Assembly: GCA_964473105.1 (NCBI GenBank)
Contig: CAYYNQ010000048.1
Span: 101,548-165,547 of the forward strand
From: CAYYNQ01 sp964473105
GTDB lineage: Bacteria > Sumerlaeota > Sumerlaeia > MVZB01
Direction of reading: 5' to 3'
Length of the DNA: 64,000 nucleotides
Shown: positions 18,871 to 27,100 of the stretch, one piece after another
Layout: each line of letters opens with the position of its first letter
How positions within the stretch are numbered: position 1 is the stretch's first letter
Translations under genes and position numbers: made by a program
Notes under the pieces: model-generated
What the model was told of the DNA's origin: nothing
The model's database searches: none
Seen by the model: the letters and a program-made list of their open reading frames with translations, nothing else

Positions 18871-19632
18871 ATGAATGACAATCAACTCATCGCCTTTGAC
18901 AACAACCGGCGCCATCATTTGAAAATAAAACTCTTAGGTGGTCTGGATGAGGCGGGAAGAGGCTGCTTGGCCGGGCCGGTCGTCGCTGCCTGCGTAGTAT
19001 TTGATTCTGGCGCCCCGCTACCCGGACTCAACGATTCCAAAAAAATCACTGCTACTAGGCGGAAAAGTTTGGTCGAGCCGATTCTTGAACATGCCAAATC
19101 ATGGGGACTTGGTTTCGCGACAAATTTTGAAATTGACCGCATCAATATCCTGCAGGCAACACTTCTTGCGTCACGCCGGGCAATGAGAGATCTGAAACCC
19201 GCCCCGGAATTTTTACTGACCGACTACCTTAAACCCCGTGGCTGTAGCTACCCCCTTGAATCGCTGATCAAGGGCGACAACCGAAGCCAGGTCATCGCAG
19301 CCGCTTCGGTGTTGGCCAAGGTTGCCAGTGATCATATCATGATCGCCCTTGACAAAATCTACCCTGATTATGGTTTTTCCAGGCATAAGGGTTATGGTAC
19401 CAAGGAACACAGGGAAACCCTGCATCTCCACGGACCATCCAAACTGCACCGTGTCAGTTTCGCCGGAGTCGGATTTTTCGACCTACCTGTCGAAAAAGGG
19501 TTGCTGAACTCGAACCCCCTGACGCACAAACCAGTTAACCGGTTGAATAAGCACCACTGGATGAGAATTCTCTCGAATAGTGGCCTGGATCTCGATCCCA
19601 CTGAGTTGATACCCCTGATTTCCACCCGGTAA
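18871..19632 (+). CDS. rnhB: Ribonuclease HII
   Basis: 253 residues. Active-site acidic residues are in GGLDEAGRGCLAGPV (Asp, Glu), LLTDYL (Asp) and the segment after VLAKVASDH, and the type-2 marker is FSRHKGYGTKEH. The enzyme cuts RNA in RNA/DNA hybrids and single ribonucleotides in DNA. The ATG at 18871 follows directly on a TGA that closes a short open frame (18652-18870) of unknown worth. The C-terminal ~45 residues beyond the RNase HII core are an extension. It is divergent from the yajC operon. Confidence 0.93.
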   Translation: MNDNQLIAFDNNRRHHLKIKLLGGLDEAGRGCLAGPVVAACVVFDSGAPLPGLNDSKKITATRRKSLVEPILEHAKSWGLGFATNFEIDRINILQATLLASRRAMRDLKPAPEFLLTDYLKPRGCSYPLESLIKGDNRSQVIAAASVLAKVASDHIMIALDKIYPDYGFSRHKGYGTKEHRETLHLHGPSKLHRVSFAGVGFFDLPVEKGLLNSNPLTHKPVNRLNKHHWMRILSNSGLDLDPTELIPLISTR

Positions 19633-19749
19633 CAGGCAGCATTTCCCTTGATTGAATATTGAACAAAATATTTGGTTGTCGTAATCATTGTCGTCGACAT
19701 CATCGGAGATGTAGTATGACCACATCAAATCACCACAGGGGAGGGAAAC

Positions 19750-20154
19750 GTGAGCCCACGCAAAAAAAGTCGATTCGGACCCGGAAATTTCATGATCCTA
19801 GTCGTAATCGGAATCATCGCCATGATCATCGCCACGGGCAATGTCGACCGAATAATGGAAAAGCTCTTCAGTGCCTATGCAGCATTAATCGTCCTGATTA
19901 TCATATTTGAGTATCTGCTGATCAAAGGTTCAGACCGATCGACGATCTATCAGCGGGAGTTACAGGCCGCCGGAACAATCCGTCGTGATGACCTGCTCGC
20001 CATGCGTGAAATCGAGATCCGACTGGTTGAGTTAAAGGCAAGGATCACAACAAATATGGAAAGGGAACATGATCCCGAAGCGATCTGCGGCGCCATGAAA
20101 AAGTCTATGGACAACCTTGACGAAGCACTTCACCTGATCCGCAAGCGGATCTAA
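19750..20154 (+). CDS. Small two-span membrane protein of unknown function
   Basis: 134 residues starting at a GTG with a strong GGGGAGG 5-6 nt upstream. A basic N-terminus (MSPRKKSRFG) is followed by two hydrophobic segments (about 14-30 and 42-58), then a cytosolic helical tail of alternating charge (EIEIRLVELKARITT). No family recognised. It lies between rnhB and the convergent envelope cluster. A hexamer-like tract (19675-19704: GTTGTC, GTAATC, ATTGTC, GTCGAC, ATCATC) precedes it. The strong ribosome binding site and sensible topology support a real gene. Confidence 0.7.
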   Translation: MSPRKKSRFGPGNFMILVVIGIIAMIIATGNVDRIMEKLFSAYAALIVLIIIFEYLLIKGSDRSTIYQRELQAAGTIRRDDLLAMREIEIRLVELKARITTNMEREHDPEAICGAMKKSMDNLDEALHLIRKRI

Positions 20155-20209
20155 CCAGAGTGCGCGGGGGAGCCTGTATTCATATTGCACTACGCTCCTA
20201 CCCTGTCTT

Positions 20210-20770
20210 TCAAGCATCCGGACCCGTCGTGCTCCCTTTCTTCGACTTGGATCCCGCCTTAATGCTCTTGGCATCCAGCGGTTTCCCTTGCTTCACACGC
20301 TCCAAGGCCTCGGAAAGGGTCATGTTGCCGGGCAGAAGGCGCAATAATCTGCCCAAGGACTTGTTCATCTCAAGCAGAAGTGAATGCCAGTCCAGTTCCA
20401 GTTTTGACCGCGTGTTGTCATCCATAACCTGGATATGGGAAAGGCTGACCGACATGGAGAGCACATGCACAATTTCGGAGGCGTGTTCGAAAGCAGGCCC
20501 CATGGCCTCGGAAAACTGAAATTGCTTGCGGGAGAGTATCGTCATCGTCTGAAAAAAAGCTTTTTCTTCCGATGCCTCAATTTGTCGCTCTTCGATATCC
20601 CGCGCGAAAAACTGGAAATACTTCAACCACAAACTGATATATTCCTGGCAAACAGCTATTCGATTTTCCAGCGTCAGCAGGTTCTTGACATATTCCTTCT
20701 GTTCCTTCCTCAACTTAAACCGGACAACCTTGTTGATCGTACCCTTTGCTTCCCTATTTTTCCGTGCCAT
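20210..20770 (-). CDS. Helical protein, paralog of the 24.4 kb gene; last gene of the envelope cluster
   Basis: 186 residues from the ATG at 20770 (an upstream GTG adds three). Basic N-terminus (RKNREAKGTINK), then almost entirely predicted helix, with a low-complexity Lys/Ser/Gly tail. Residues 48-81 contain W-x6-F-x13-EK-x-F-x4-T-x-LSR, which matches without gaps the same pattern in the protein at 24426-24875. The two are therefore probably paralogs. No known domain, signal peptide or membrane span is seen, so it should be cytoplasmic. It is co-oriented with, and downstream of, the 38-residue membrane protein and the repeat lipoprotein. Confidence 0.75.
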   Translation of the reverse strand: MARKNREAKGTINKVVRFKLRKEQKEYVKNLLTLENRIAVCQEYISLWLKYFQFFARDIEERQIEASEEKAFFQTMTILSRKQFQFSEAMGPAFEHASEIVHVLSMSVSLSHIQVMDDNTRSKLELDWHSLLLEMNKSLGRLLRLLPGNMTLSEALERVKQGKPLDAKSIKAGSKSKKGSTTGPDA

Positions 20771-20873
20771 AATTACCACGTCCCGTAACAGGAATACCGG
20801 TATCCTTCAATCCGGGCGTTTCTGATCGAATCAGCCCGAAGCCCCTAGATCTGGTCAATCCGGTTGCATCGAT

Positions 20874-20990
20874 TCAGTCTTTTTTAAAGACATTGAGGGT
20901 AAAGAAAAAATATCCGAGAACATGCAGAATTGCAATGATCGTCAGGACTTCGACCAGATAGACATAATTGTCACTTAGCCATTGAAACAT
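20874..20990 (-). CDS. 38-residue single-span membrane microprotein
   Basis: Short frame from the ATG at 20990 to the TGA at 20874. GGCGGAG lies 7 nt upstream, one of the best ribosome binding sites in the region. The product has a short soluble start (MFQWLSDNYVY), one hydrophobic helix of about 22 residues and a basic end (NVFKKD), which suggests N-out, C-in. It lies 69 nt after the repeat lipoprotein and 103 nt before the helical gene. No family recognised. The 3' end contains GTCTTT/AAAGAC as a short inverted repeat. Confidence 0.65.
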   Translation of the reverse strand: MFQWLSDNYVYLVEVLTIIAILHVLGYFFFTLNVFKKD

Positions 20991-21059
20991 GTCTATTCTC
21001 CGCCTTCATAACAAACGGCCTAAACCCTGTGGCCGTCCGGTTAATTCCTCGATCCCGAT

Positions 21060-24000
21060 TCAAAACCCACGAAATGACACGACTTGCTGAACACCCATTG
21101 GCTTGAACTGAATCTGGGGGTACACAATTCCATGTTGGATCTGCTGTTGCTCCTGTCGCGCCTCATGAATCTGCTGAAAAGCGACTTGGACAATCCTTCT
21201 AGCCTCGTTCGTATCATACAGGTCGAGAATGAGCAGCTTCTCAAAGTTAACAGCCGCCAAACGGGACTTGGCTAGCATCGCGAGGGCCAACTGATGCAGA
21301 CCCACTCGAGCTGGTGGAGGTGATATTTCCTTGACTTGAGTCCCTATCTCCGTGATACGGGTTCTGAGATCTGAAGGCGAGGTGGCTTCGATCAATGCCA
21401 ACGCCTGGGCCTGGCCCCGCGGACCGATGACCATTCTTATCAGGGTCGCCGACCCGAGATTCAAAATCGGGGAAAATGCCTTCAGCTCATCGGTGAATTC
21501 CTTCATGTAGGTATTCAATCGAGCATCATATTCACGCTCATCCAAATGTGTTGCAATATCGACAAGGATCTCCTGTGCATCCCTGGCGTTACTGTAACTC
21601 GAACGATAATCCTGGCTCTGATAGTCCATCTGCGAATACTTTACTTTCAATTCAACCTGAGTCACCTTCCCTGGAAGATAGGTCCTGGCCCCGCGCGTCT
21701 CAAGTTTATCCAGTTGCTCCTGCATGGCCAGCACCAAATCCGTCAGAACTTGCGGGGTCATTTCGACCAAACCTGCTAGTTGGGCCTCCAGTAGGTTGAC
21801 CTTGTCCTGAAAGTCCTCATAGTTCTCCGGATCAAATTCGTTTTTGATATTCTGAATTTGTTCCAGGACTACCGATAAATCATTGACCTGATAATAACCA
21901 GCCCCAACCTTCTGTGCTTCATTAAGTTTCGAATTAAGCATGTTCATTCGGTCGCGAAATGATTTGCGTTTCGCTGAACGTGTGACTTCCTGAGCGGTAT
22001 TGACCGCGGTGACAGCCAATGATCTGGATAGGCTGAAGTCACCCCCATCCAACGCCTGCCTAGCCTGACCGGCATCGCTAATCACTTCTGCCAGTTTTTT
22101 CCTTTCATATTCCCAGGCGTAAAATCGCTTGGCAGTCGCGATGGCATTCTCAGACTCGATAACCTTTGCATATAGGGCATTATGCGCCTGCTGAACGGCC
22201 TGATCTCCAACGACAACAGCTTCACCGTAATGACCCGAATCGTAAAGGGCCTGAAGATTACGCCTCAGTTCGCGTGCCTCAAGCATGAGAGCAATGGCAT
22301 ATTCGTCGGCTCCGGCCTGTTGACCCCTGTCCAACAGCCGCTGAGATTCTGCAAGATGACCCTCACTCCATTGGCGTAGTGAATTTGAACGGGCTTCCGA
22401 AGCGATTTGTTGTGACTGTAGAGCACTCTCTATCGCACTCTTGAGACCTCCGCCCATGAGGGCATCCTCGGCAATCGTCTGGGCCACCAAGGCTTGGGTA
22501 TATGCATCAGTCTCGTATTCCTCAGCCCGGCTATCCCTAGCTGAGACCAAAGCGTCACGTGCAGTCTCGATCTCCTTGATCGCAACCCGTTCAAGCTCCT
22601 GAACCATGACTTCGAGCTGGGCCCGAGTATCGCCCGCCCGTGCCACTGCAGCACGATATTTCTGTTCGACCATCAAAACCTTGGTCTCCTCAAGGATGCC
22701 CCCCGTCTTATCCAGTTCATCCGAGGCATATTCACGTGCACCTTCTCGTTCATAACGGGAAAGTTCATTCGCAATTTCGAGGATGGAATTGTGGGCAACA
22801 ACACGATAGGTCTGGCGAGTCACATCATCAGCACTCTTGACAACCGCTTGGGCAGTTTCAATCGAAAGGTCAAAATCCTTGGACTCGCGCTTCAACTCCG
22901 CAAGGCCCAGTTGCAGCTGGGTACTTGCCAGTTGAGCCTGAAGTTCCCCCTTCATGGCAAGCTTTCCATCCTCCAAGGCGCGCTCCTCGTCCTGCCAGTC
23001 TCCGGGAATCTTCTGGGCAAATATTGTACCCATCCGCTTAAAGACCTGTTCCGCCGTGGCAAGACTTTCCGATGCCCGGGAAATATGCTGCGCAGCCAGA
23101 ATATCATAATCCCCGGTAATCTTGATATTGAGTTCAAGCGCCCGTTTGCTGACTTCCTTGGACTCCGTGTAATACTCTTCACCAAACAGACCCGATGCCT
23201 CCTCAAGAAGTGCTTCAAGCTGCTCAACACGGCCCGGCAGATATGTCCGGGCCTTTTCATTGTCAAGGACCGCAATGGCAGCCTGAACGGCACCCATCTC
23301 CGCCTTAGCGGCTTCGCGCTTTGTCTCAACAATCAAATCCTCCACCCGGGGTTGAAGCTTGGGCGCCAAGGTCAGGACCGTGTCATAATTGCGGTCATAG
23401 AACTGTGTCAGCATGTTCTCGAATTCCTTGCTGACCTCGCGGAAGGACTGCAGTGCGAATATCTCGGATCCCAGATCGGTCGCTGTATCCAGCAGGTTCT
23501 CGATGATCACAATTTTCTTCTGGCTTTTGACCTCCTTGGTTTTCTGAATCCCCTCTTGCTTATTCTGGCGGGCAAGGTTACGGGTATTGATCGCATTGCG
23601 GTAATCAAAATCGACCTCTATGAATCGCTTGATCTCATCGATGTGTGCCTGCATTTTCTGAACAAACTCAGGAGCATGATCCTCGGCCGCCTCGTTTATC
23701 AGATCCTGCTTCATCTGATTTGCCTCGGCCAGCCCTTCGACCGACTCATTTTCCAGATTCTGCAGCAGGAACTGAATATCATCATAAACCTTTGACAAGG
23801 TCCTGATGGAGTCGTCGAATTTTTCCTTTTCGATATATTCCAAGCCCTGCGTGTTGTCGATAACGATCTGGTCATACAGGGTCGGGTTTTCCTGTTTTCC
23901 CTGGTTCTTGTCCGCGATCTTCAGCCATTTGCTGGCCTGGTTCTTAAGGTGATTGGAATACTGGATCTTCGTATTGTTCAACAGGGTCTTGCTTTGATCC

Positions 24001-24296
24001 GAAGCTTCCCTGGCCTTCAAGCGGGCCTCCTTGAACTGACCGGTGTTGATCAGGCTTTGGGCCTCGTTGATCGAGTTGTTGGTGCCCTCGAGTTGGTCGG
24101 TCGTGAACTCGACGGCCTGATTCACGACCGCTTCGTCCCTGCGCTTGGTAGCACCCTTGAGGTTGTGTTCTGCGAGCATTTTGTTACAGCCTGTGGTCGC
24201 CAGCAGGAAAAAACACAAAAGCCCCGCCGTCAGGATACTGAGCATCCGCCCTGGGCAGTCACTCATATTGTTTCGGATATAAATCTTATCAGACAC
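21060..24296 (-). CDS. Large helical-repeat lipoprotein (DUF4398-like repeats)
   Basis: 1078 residues from a GTG with GGAG 7 nt upstream. A hydrophobic signal (about 19-36) ends in a lipobox-like ATTGC with Cys37, so it is probably lipid-anchored; the -3 Thr is unusual. The rest is nearly all alpha-helix, in about twelve degenerate repeats with a period of about 71-72 residues. Anchors of the type A-x-[ETY]-[YF] fall at about 61, 208, 349, 520, 591, 663, 727, 799 and 870, and ARTYLPG occurs twice (349 and 870). Each repeat ends in an A-rich helix like YxxAxxxAxxA. This recalls DUF4398/TPR-like helical hairpins. It probably sits in the periplasm or on the outer membrane. Function unknown. Confidence 0.85.
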   Translation of the reverse strand: MSDKIYIRNNMSDCPGRMLSILTAGLLCFFLLATTGCNKMLAEHNLKGATKRRDEAVVNQAVEFTTDQLEGTNNSINEAQSLINTGQFKEARLKAREASDQSKTLLNNTKIQYSNHLKNQASKWLKIADKNQGKQENPTLYDQIVIDNTQGLEYIEKEKFDDSIRTLSKVYDDIQFLLQNLENESVEGLAEANQMKQDLINEAAEDHAPEFVQKMQAHIDEIKRFIEVDFDYRNAINTRNLARQNKQEGIQKTKEVKSQKKIVIIENLLDTATDLGSEIFALQSFREVSKEFENMLTQFYDRNYDTVLTLAPKLQPRVEDLIVETKREAAKAEMGAVQAAIAVLDNEKARTYLPGRVEQLEALLEEASGLFGEEYYTESKEVSKRALELNIKITGDYDILAAQHISRASESLATAEQVFKRMGTIFAQKIPGDWQDEERALEDGKLAMKGELQAQLASTQLQLGLAELKRESKDFDLSIETAQAVVKSADDVTRQTYRVVAHNSILEIANELSRYEREGAREYASDELDKTGGILEETKVLMVEQKYRAAVARAGDTRAQLEVMVQELERVAIKEIETARDALVSARDSRAEEYETDAYTQALVAQTIAEDALMGGGLKSAIESALQSQQIASEARSNSLRQWSEGHLAESQRLLDRGQQAGADEYAIALMLEARELRRNLQALYDSGHYGEAVVVGDQAVQQAHNALYAKVIESENAIATAKRFYAWEYERKKLAEVISDAGQARQALDGGDFSLSRSLAVTAVNTAQEVTRSAKRKSFRDRMNMLNSKLNEAQKVGAGYYQVNDLSVVLEQIQNIKNEFDPENYEDFQDKVNLLEAQLAGLVEMTPQVLTDLVLAMQEQLDKLETRGARTYLPGKVTQVELKVKYSQMDYQSQDYRSSYSNARDAQEILVDIATHLDEREYDARLNTYMKEFTDELKAFSPILNLGSATLIRMVIGPRGQAQALALIEATSPSDLRTRITEIGTQVKEISPPPARVGLHQLALAMLAKSRLAAVNFEKLLILDLYDTNEARRIVQVAFQQIHEARQEQQQIQHGIVYPQIQFKPMGVQQVVSFRGF

Positions 24297-24425
24297 CTTG
24301 CAACTCCTTGAATTGACCCACGAGACTCAACGGCCCCATGCACCCGCTCAGCCTCTGGATTTTGTATTCCTTACGTTCTGGTCTTGGAGATCCCGGGGTT
24401 CAACCCCCGATCCCCGGGCTTCATA

Positions 24426-24875
24426 CTAGATAGCAATCTTCTTCCGCGCCTGTTTCTTGTTCTCATGCTGCTGAGCCACTATCTCCCGATGAAGATGCGG
24501 ATAATACCCCAAACCCATGACCTCAAGTGCGCCGAGTGTCCGTATCAATTTCAGGTAACAGACATGCCAAGTCCCCAATATTTTCCGCCGCTCTGTGGCC
24601 GGCAGGTTTTTGAGATGCGCCATGCTCATCGCCGATTTGAGCGTTTCCATCATCTTGTCCCCATCAAATTGAAGCCCTCCGGGTAGTTCTTCCGACACCT
24701 TCTTGTAGAGCCTTGAAAGTTCTGTCTTCAACCGCAGGTATTCCTTCTCCTGATCCGACTGGACTCCCGCGTCGCTAAAGGCCTTGAGAAAGACTAGCTT
24801 GATACGCATCCAGATCTCCAAAATTTTCTTGACGGCCTCTTCAAAGGACTCAACCTGTGATGGTATCAGGGGCAT
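24426..24875 (-). CDS. Helical protein, paralog of the 20.2 kb gene
   Basis: 149 residues, no signal peptide or membrane span. Mostly helical with a Lys/Arg-rich C-terminus (ENKKQARKKIAI). Residues 22-55 carry the W-x6-F-x13-EK-x-Y-x4-T-x-LSR pattern shared, gap-free, with the gene at 20210-20770. It lies 24 nt after the secreted-protein gene and 129 nt before the repeat lipoprotein. GGGAGG is 12 nt from the ATG. No known family. Confidence 0.75.
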   Translation of the reverse strand: MPLIPSQVESFEEAVKKILEIWMRIKLVFLKAFSDAGVQSDQEKEYLRLKTELSRLYKKVSEELPGGLQFDGDKMMETLKSAMSMAHLKNLPATERRKILGTWHVCYLKLIRTLGALEVMGLGYYPHLHREIVAQQHENKKQARKKIAI

Positions 24876-24899
24876 TGAAAGCAGAAACCTCCCTAGAAC

Positions 24900-26009
24900 T
24901 TACCTTCTTGACGACCCTCTTGACGACCTCCCTGAGGCCTGACCAAATGAAGCCGGGTTCATCATCATGGCAACTCCATTCATGCCGGAACCCGCCAAAT
25001 TGGAGCCCCTCTGGGCTCCTGCTGCATGAGCGGAGTTACGCCTGCCACGACCTGACGCCATCTTCTGCTCCTCAATCTTGTCTCGCAGTGACATCGGGTC
25101 CCCGTAGGGGATCCAATGGTCGGAATGAGGCGGCCTAACTGACGGCGGCACCGGCGGCAGGGGGATAAACAGCGTGTAAAATTCACTGGTCAAGTCGTCC
25201 TTGTTCGTGCGGTATTCCTGGAGAAAACGATTAGACCAGTCATCCTTGACACGCTGATCCTTTTCCTGAAACTTGTCCCGGTATTTCGGAACCGCCTGTG
25301 CCTCATCAATCGGCATCTCGATAACAACTTTTCCCGGTCCATTGCCAAGATCATCAACCATGCGCCAAGCACGGTTACGTGACACCGAATCATGACGCTC
25401 GGTACTCATGATATTGAAGCCGTAAAATTCCAATGGGTTCAGTTGGTTCGCAGCCAGCAACGCACCCACCAACCGCTCCTTGACACGCTGGTTACTTTGG
25501 CCAATGTAATTGTCGTCATTGATATCCACCTTCGTATACTGGTCATCATTCGCTTCAACATCTCCATTGGTCCCGTCATCAAAATAGGATTCCTTGTCTG
25601 TTGCGGGAACTTCCTTGATCTGGGCGTCATCGAGCAGATCACCGGTGATGGCATCGAAGATTCGTGTCCCCGTAATGACCTTGATTTTCGGGATGACTTC
25701 CTCGGCTCCAACGGACATATCCATATCCTCGGTATAACCGGATTCCGATGTGGAAGCATCCATGGACCCGTCTTCCACCGGTCCGGGAGGGATCGGTAAA
25801 CCCGCTGTCTCGCGCGCACGGTTGACCGGGTTGAGGCCAGCGCCGCCCCCCATGGACGGGGGCGCCGTTTCATTCAAGGTATCCATACCGGACATTACAG
25901 CGTTCATTTCGGCCAAGCCCTGTGCCCTTGCTGTGGACGGCAGAACTCCGACCCAGAAAACCGTCAGGATCAAGCCGAAAAGCGGCGCGTTTTTACTCTG
26001 GATCTTCAC
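24900..26009 (-). CDS. Secreted protein with acidic centre and Arg/Gly/Ser-rich tail
   Basis: 369 residues starting at a GTG with AGGGTGAT just upstream. A classic signal peptide (about 1-29) ends in TARAQ. Residues 70-170 are rich in Asp and Glu (for example EANDDQYTKVDINDDNY). Residues 170-300 look like a folded domain with Trp and Tyr (HSDHWIPYGDP). The last 60 residues are Gly/Ser/Arg/Met-rich and basic. No family recognised. It is the first gene of the co-oriented cluster leading to the repeat lipoprotein. A duplicated 17-bp element lies in its leader. Charge segregation suggests binding to a polymer or to a partner, which is inference. Confidence 0.75.
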   Translation of the reverse strand: MKIQSKNAPLFGLILTVFWVGVLPSTARAQGLAEMNAVMSGMDTLNETAPPSMGGGAGLNPVNRARETAGLPIPPGPVEDGSMDASTSESGYTEDMDMSVGAEEVIPKIKVITGTRIFDAITGDLLDDAQIKEVPATDKESYFDDGTNGDVEANDDQYTKVDINDDNYIGQSNQRVKERLVGALLAANQLNPLEFYGFNIMSTERHDSVSRNRAWRMVDDLGNGPGKVVIEMPIDEAQAVPKYRDKFQEKDQRVKDDWSNRFLQEYRTNKDDLTSEFYTLFIPLPPVPPSVRPPHSDHWIPYGDPMSLRDKIEEQKMASGRGRRNSAHAAGAQRGSNLAGSGMNGVAMMMNPASFGQASGRSSRGSSRR

Positions 26010-26012
26010 GTC

Positions 26013-26051
26013 ACATCACCCTGTTAAACACGTTACATCACCCTGCTAAAC
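26013..26051. repeat. Tandem 17-bp direct repeat upstream of the envelope cluster
   Basis: ACATCACCCTGTTAAAC (26013-26029) and ACATCACCCTGCTAAAC (26035-26051) differ at one base and are 22 bp apart (two helical turns). On the coding strand each copy carries AGGGTGATGT, and the copy nearest the gene supplies the ribosome binding site of the GTG start. It may be an operator pair or a duplicated leader. Confidence 0.6.
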
Positions 26052-26538
26052 CTTTTAGTTCCAAGGACTTTGTATCTGAAATCATTTAGCTCGAAAATCA
26101 AGATGCTGTCAACTTCCAAATAACCTCAATCCATATAGGGCTTCCCGATACAATATAACGGACCGTTCCTGTGTGACTCGACCTGTCCCTTCAGAAAAAA
26201 TCGCCATGGTGTGTAAAATTGAAACATCGTGTCGTCATGGAAATAGGACTGTTAATATTGACACGTATATTTTTGTGTTATATTGATATTAAAGTATTTA
26301 TATTTTATTATAGATCTGTATTCAAGGATTACGAGTCAAGACCAAGGAGCTCAATCTCAATTCATCAACCAATACCTGAAATAACTTGGCAGATCAGCGG
26401 GGATCAGGCTACACTGCCAGCTGCCGGTAGCTGCGAATGCAGCGGGTCTCGGCAACCCCGCAGAAGTTTCAGTGGTTCTGCATGAACCGGAACCCTTGAA
26501 GCAGAATGATCCCTGTGTTATCCGAGGTAAGGTTCTAG
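26052..26538. other. AT-rich intergenic region between divergent units
   Basis: Divergent control region for the minus-strand envelope cluster and the plus-strand coiled-coil gene. It is clearly more AT-rich than its surroundings around 26230-26330, which holds a TTGACA promoter element. No convincing gene is seen; the 88-codon frame at 26219 spans the AT-rich promoter-like stretch and has no family resemblance. Confidence 0.4.
26258..26286 (+). promoter_or_regulatory. Candidate sigma-70-type promoter
   Basis: A perfect -35 hexamer TTGACA (26258-26263) lies 15 bp before TATATT (26279-26284) or 17 bp before TATTGA (26281-26286), within an AT-rich stretch. It would point towards the coiled-coil gene 250 bp downstream. 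Confidence 0.35.
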
Positions 26539-27033
26539 ATGCTAGACGATGCCGCCACTTTGCACAACCTTCTCAATTTCATGCAAGAGATGCAGTCGGA
26601 TAAGACTGGCAAAAATGACTTGGCAAAACGGCGCCTGGCTCTATTGGAAGAGAGGCGCCGCGAGCTGTTCGAAAATATAACCTCAAGTAGCCCGGACAAC
26701 GAATCAAGACGAAAACTTGAAGAGACCGAGCATCAACTCGAACAGACCCGAAAAACCCTGCTGGAATCTGAGGATGAGTTACGTGTAACGTTGACTGAGC
26801 TACGGCAACGGATCCTAAAAATGACGAATGATGAATTGGCCCAGCTTGAAACGGAGAATCGTGAAATCCGGCTTCGCAAAGAAGAGATCCAGCACGGGTT
26901 ACTGCCGGAAATCCGTGAGAGGCTGACACGTCTTGAAGAGGAAGAGTCGGATTTGAATCATCGGTCGGCATCTGTTGCCAAGCGAATTCGCAAATTAACC
27001 GCACTCGATCTGGAGAAAAGTGATGTTGCCTGA
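26539..27033 (+). CDS. Cytoplasmic coiled-coil protein of unknown function
   Basis: 164 residues, almost wholly charged helix with heptad patterns (for example RLALLEERRRELFEN, ETEHQLEQTRKTLLESEDEL, RLTRLEEEESDL). No signal peptide, membrane span or zinc-ribbon Cys pair is seen. AAGG lies 6 nt before the ATG. Low-complexity coiled coils match many families by chance, so no function is proposed. It precedes the FAD oxidoreductase gene by 67 nt on the same strand. Confidence 0.7.
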   Translation: MLDDAATLHNLLNFMQEMQSDKTGKNDLAKRRLALLEERRRELFENITSSSPDNESRRKLEETEHQLEQTRKTLLESEDELRVTLTELRQRILKMTNDELAQLETENREIRLRKEEIQHGLLPEIRERLTRLEEEESDLNHRSASVAKRIRKLTALDLEKSDVA

Positions 27034-27100
27034 CCCCTCGGTTCCCGTCACAGGCTGATCGTCGCTGACCGCACCGCCCGGTTGCGGAAGGATTTTGTCC

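Noticed and set aside
26013..26051. CRISPR-like direct repeats
   Set aside because: Only two copies with a 5-bp gap and no cas genes nearby.
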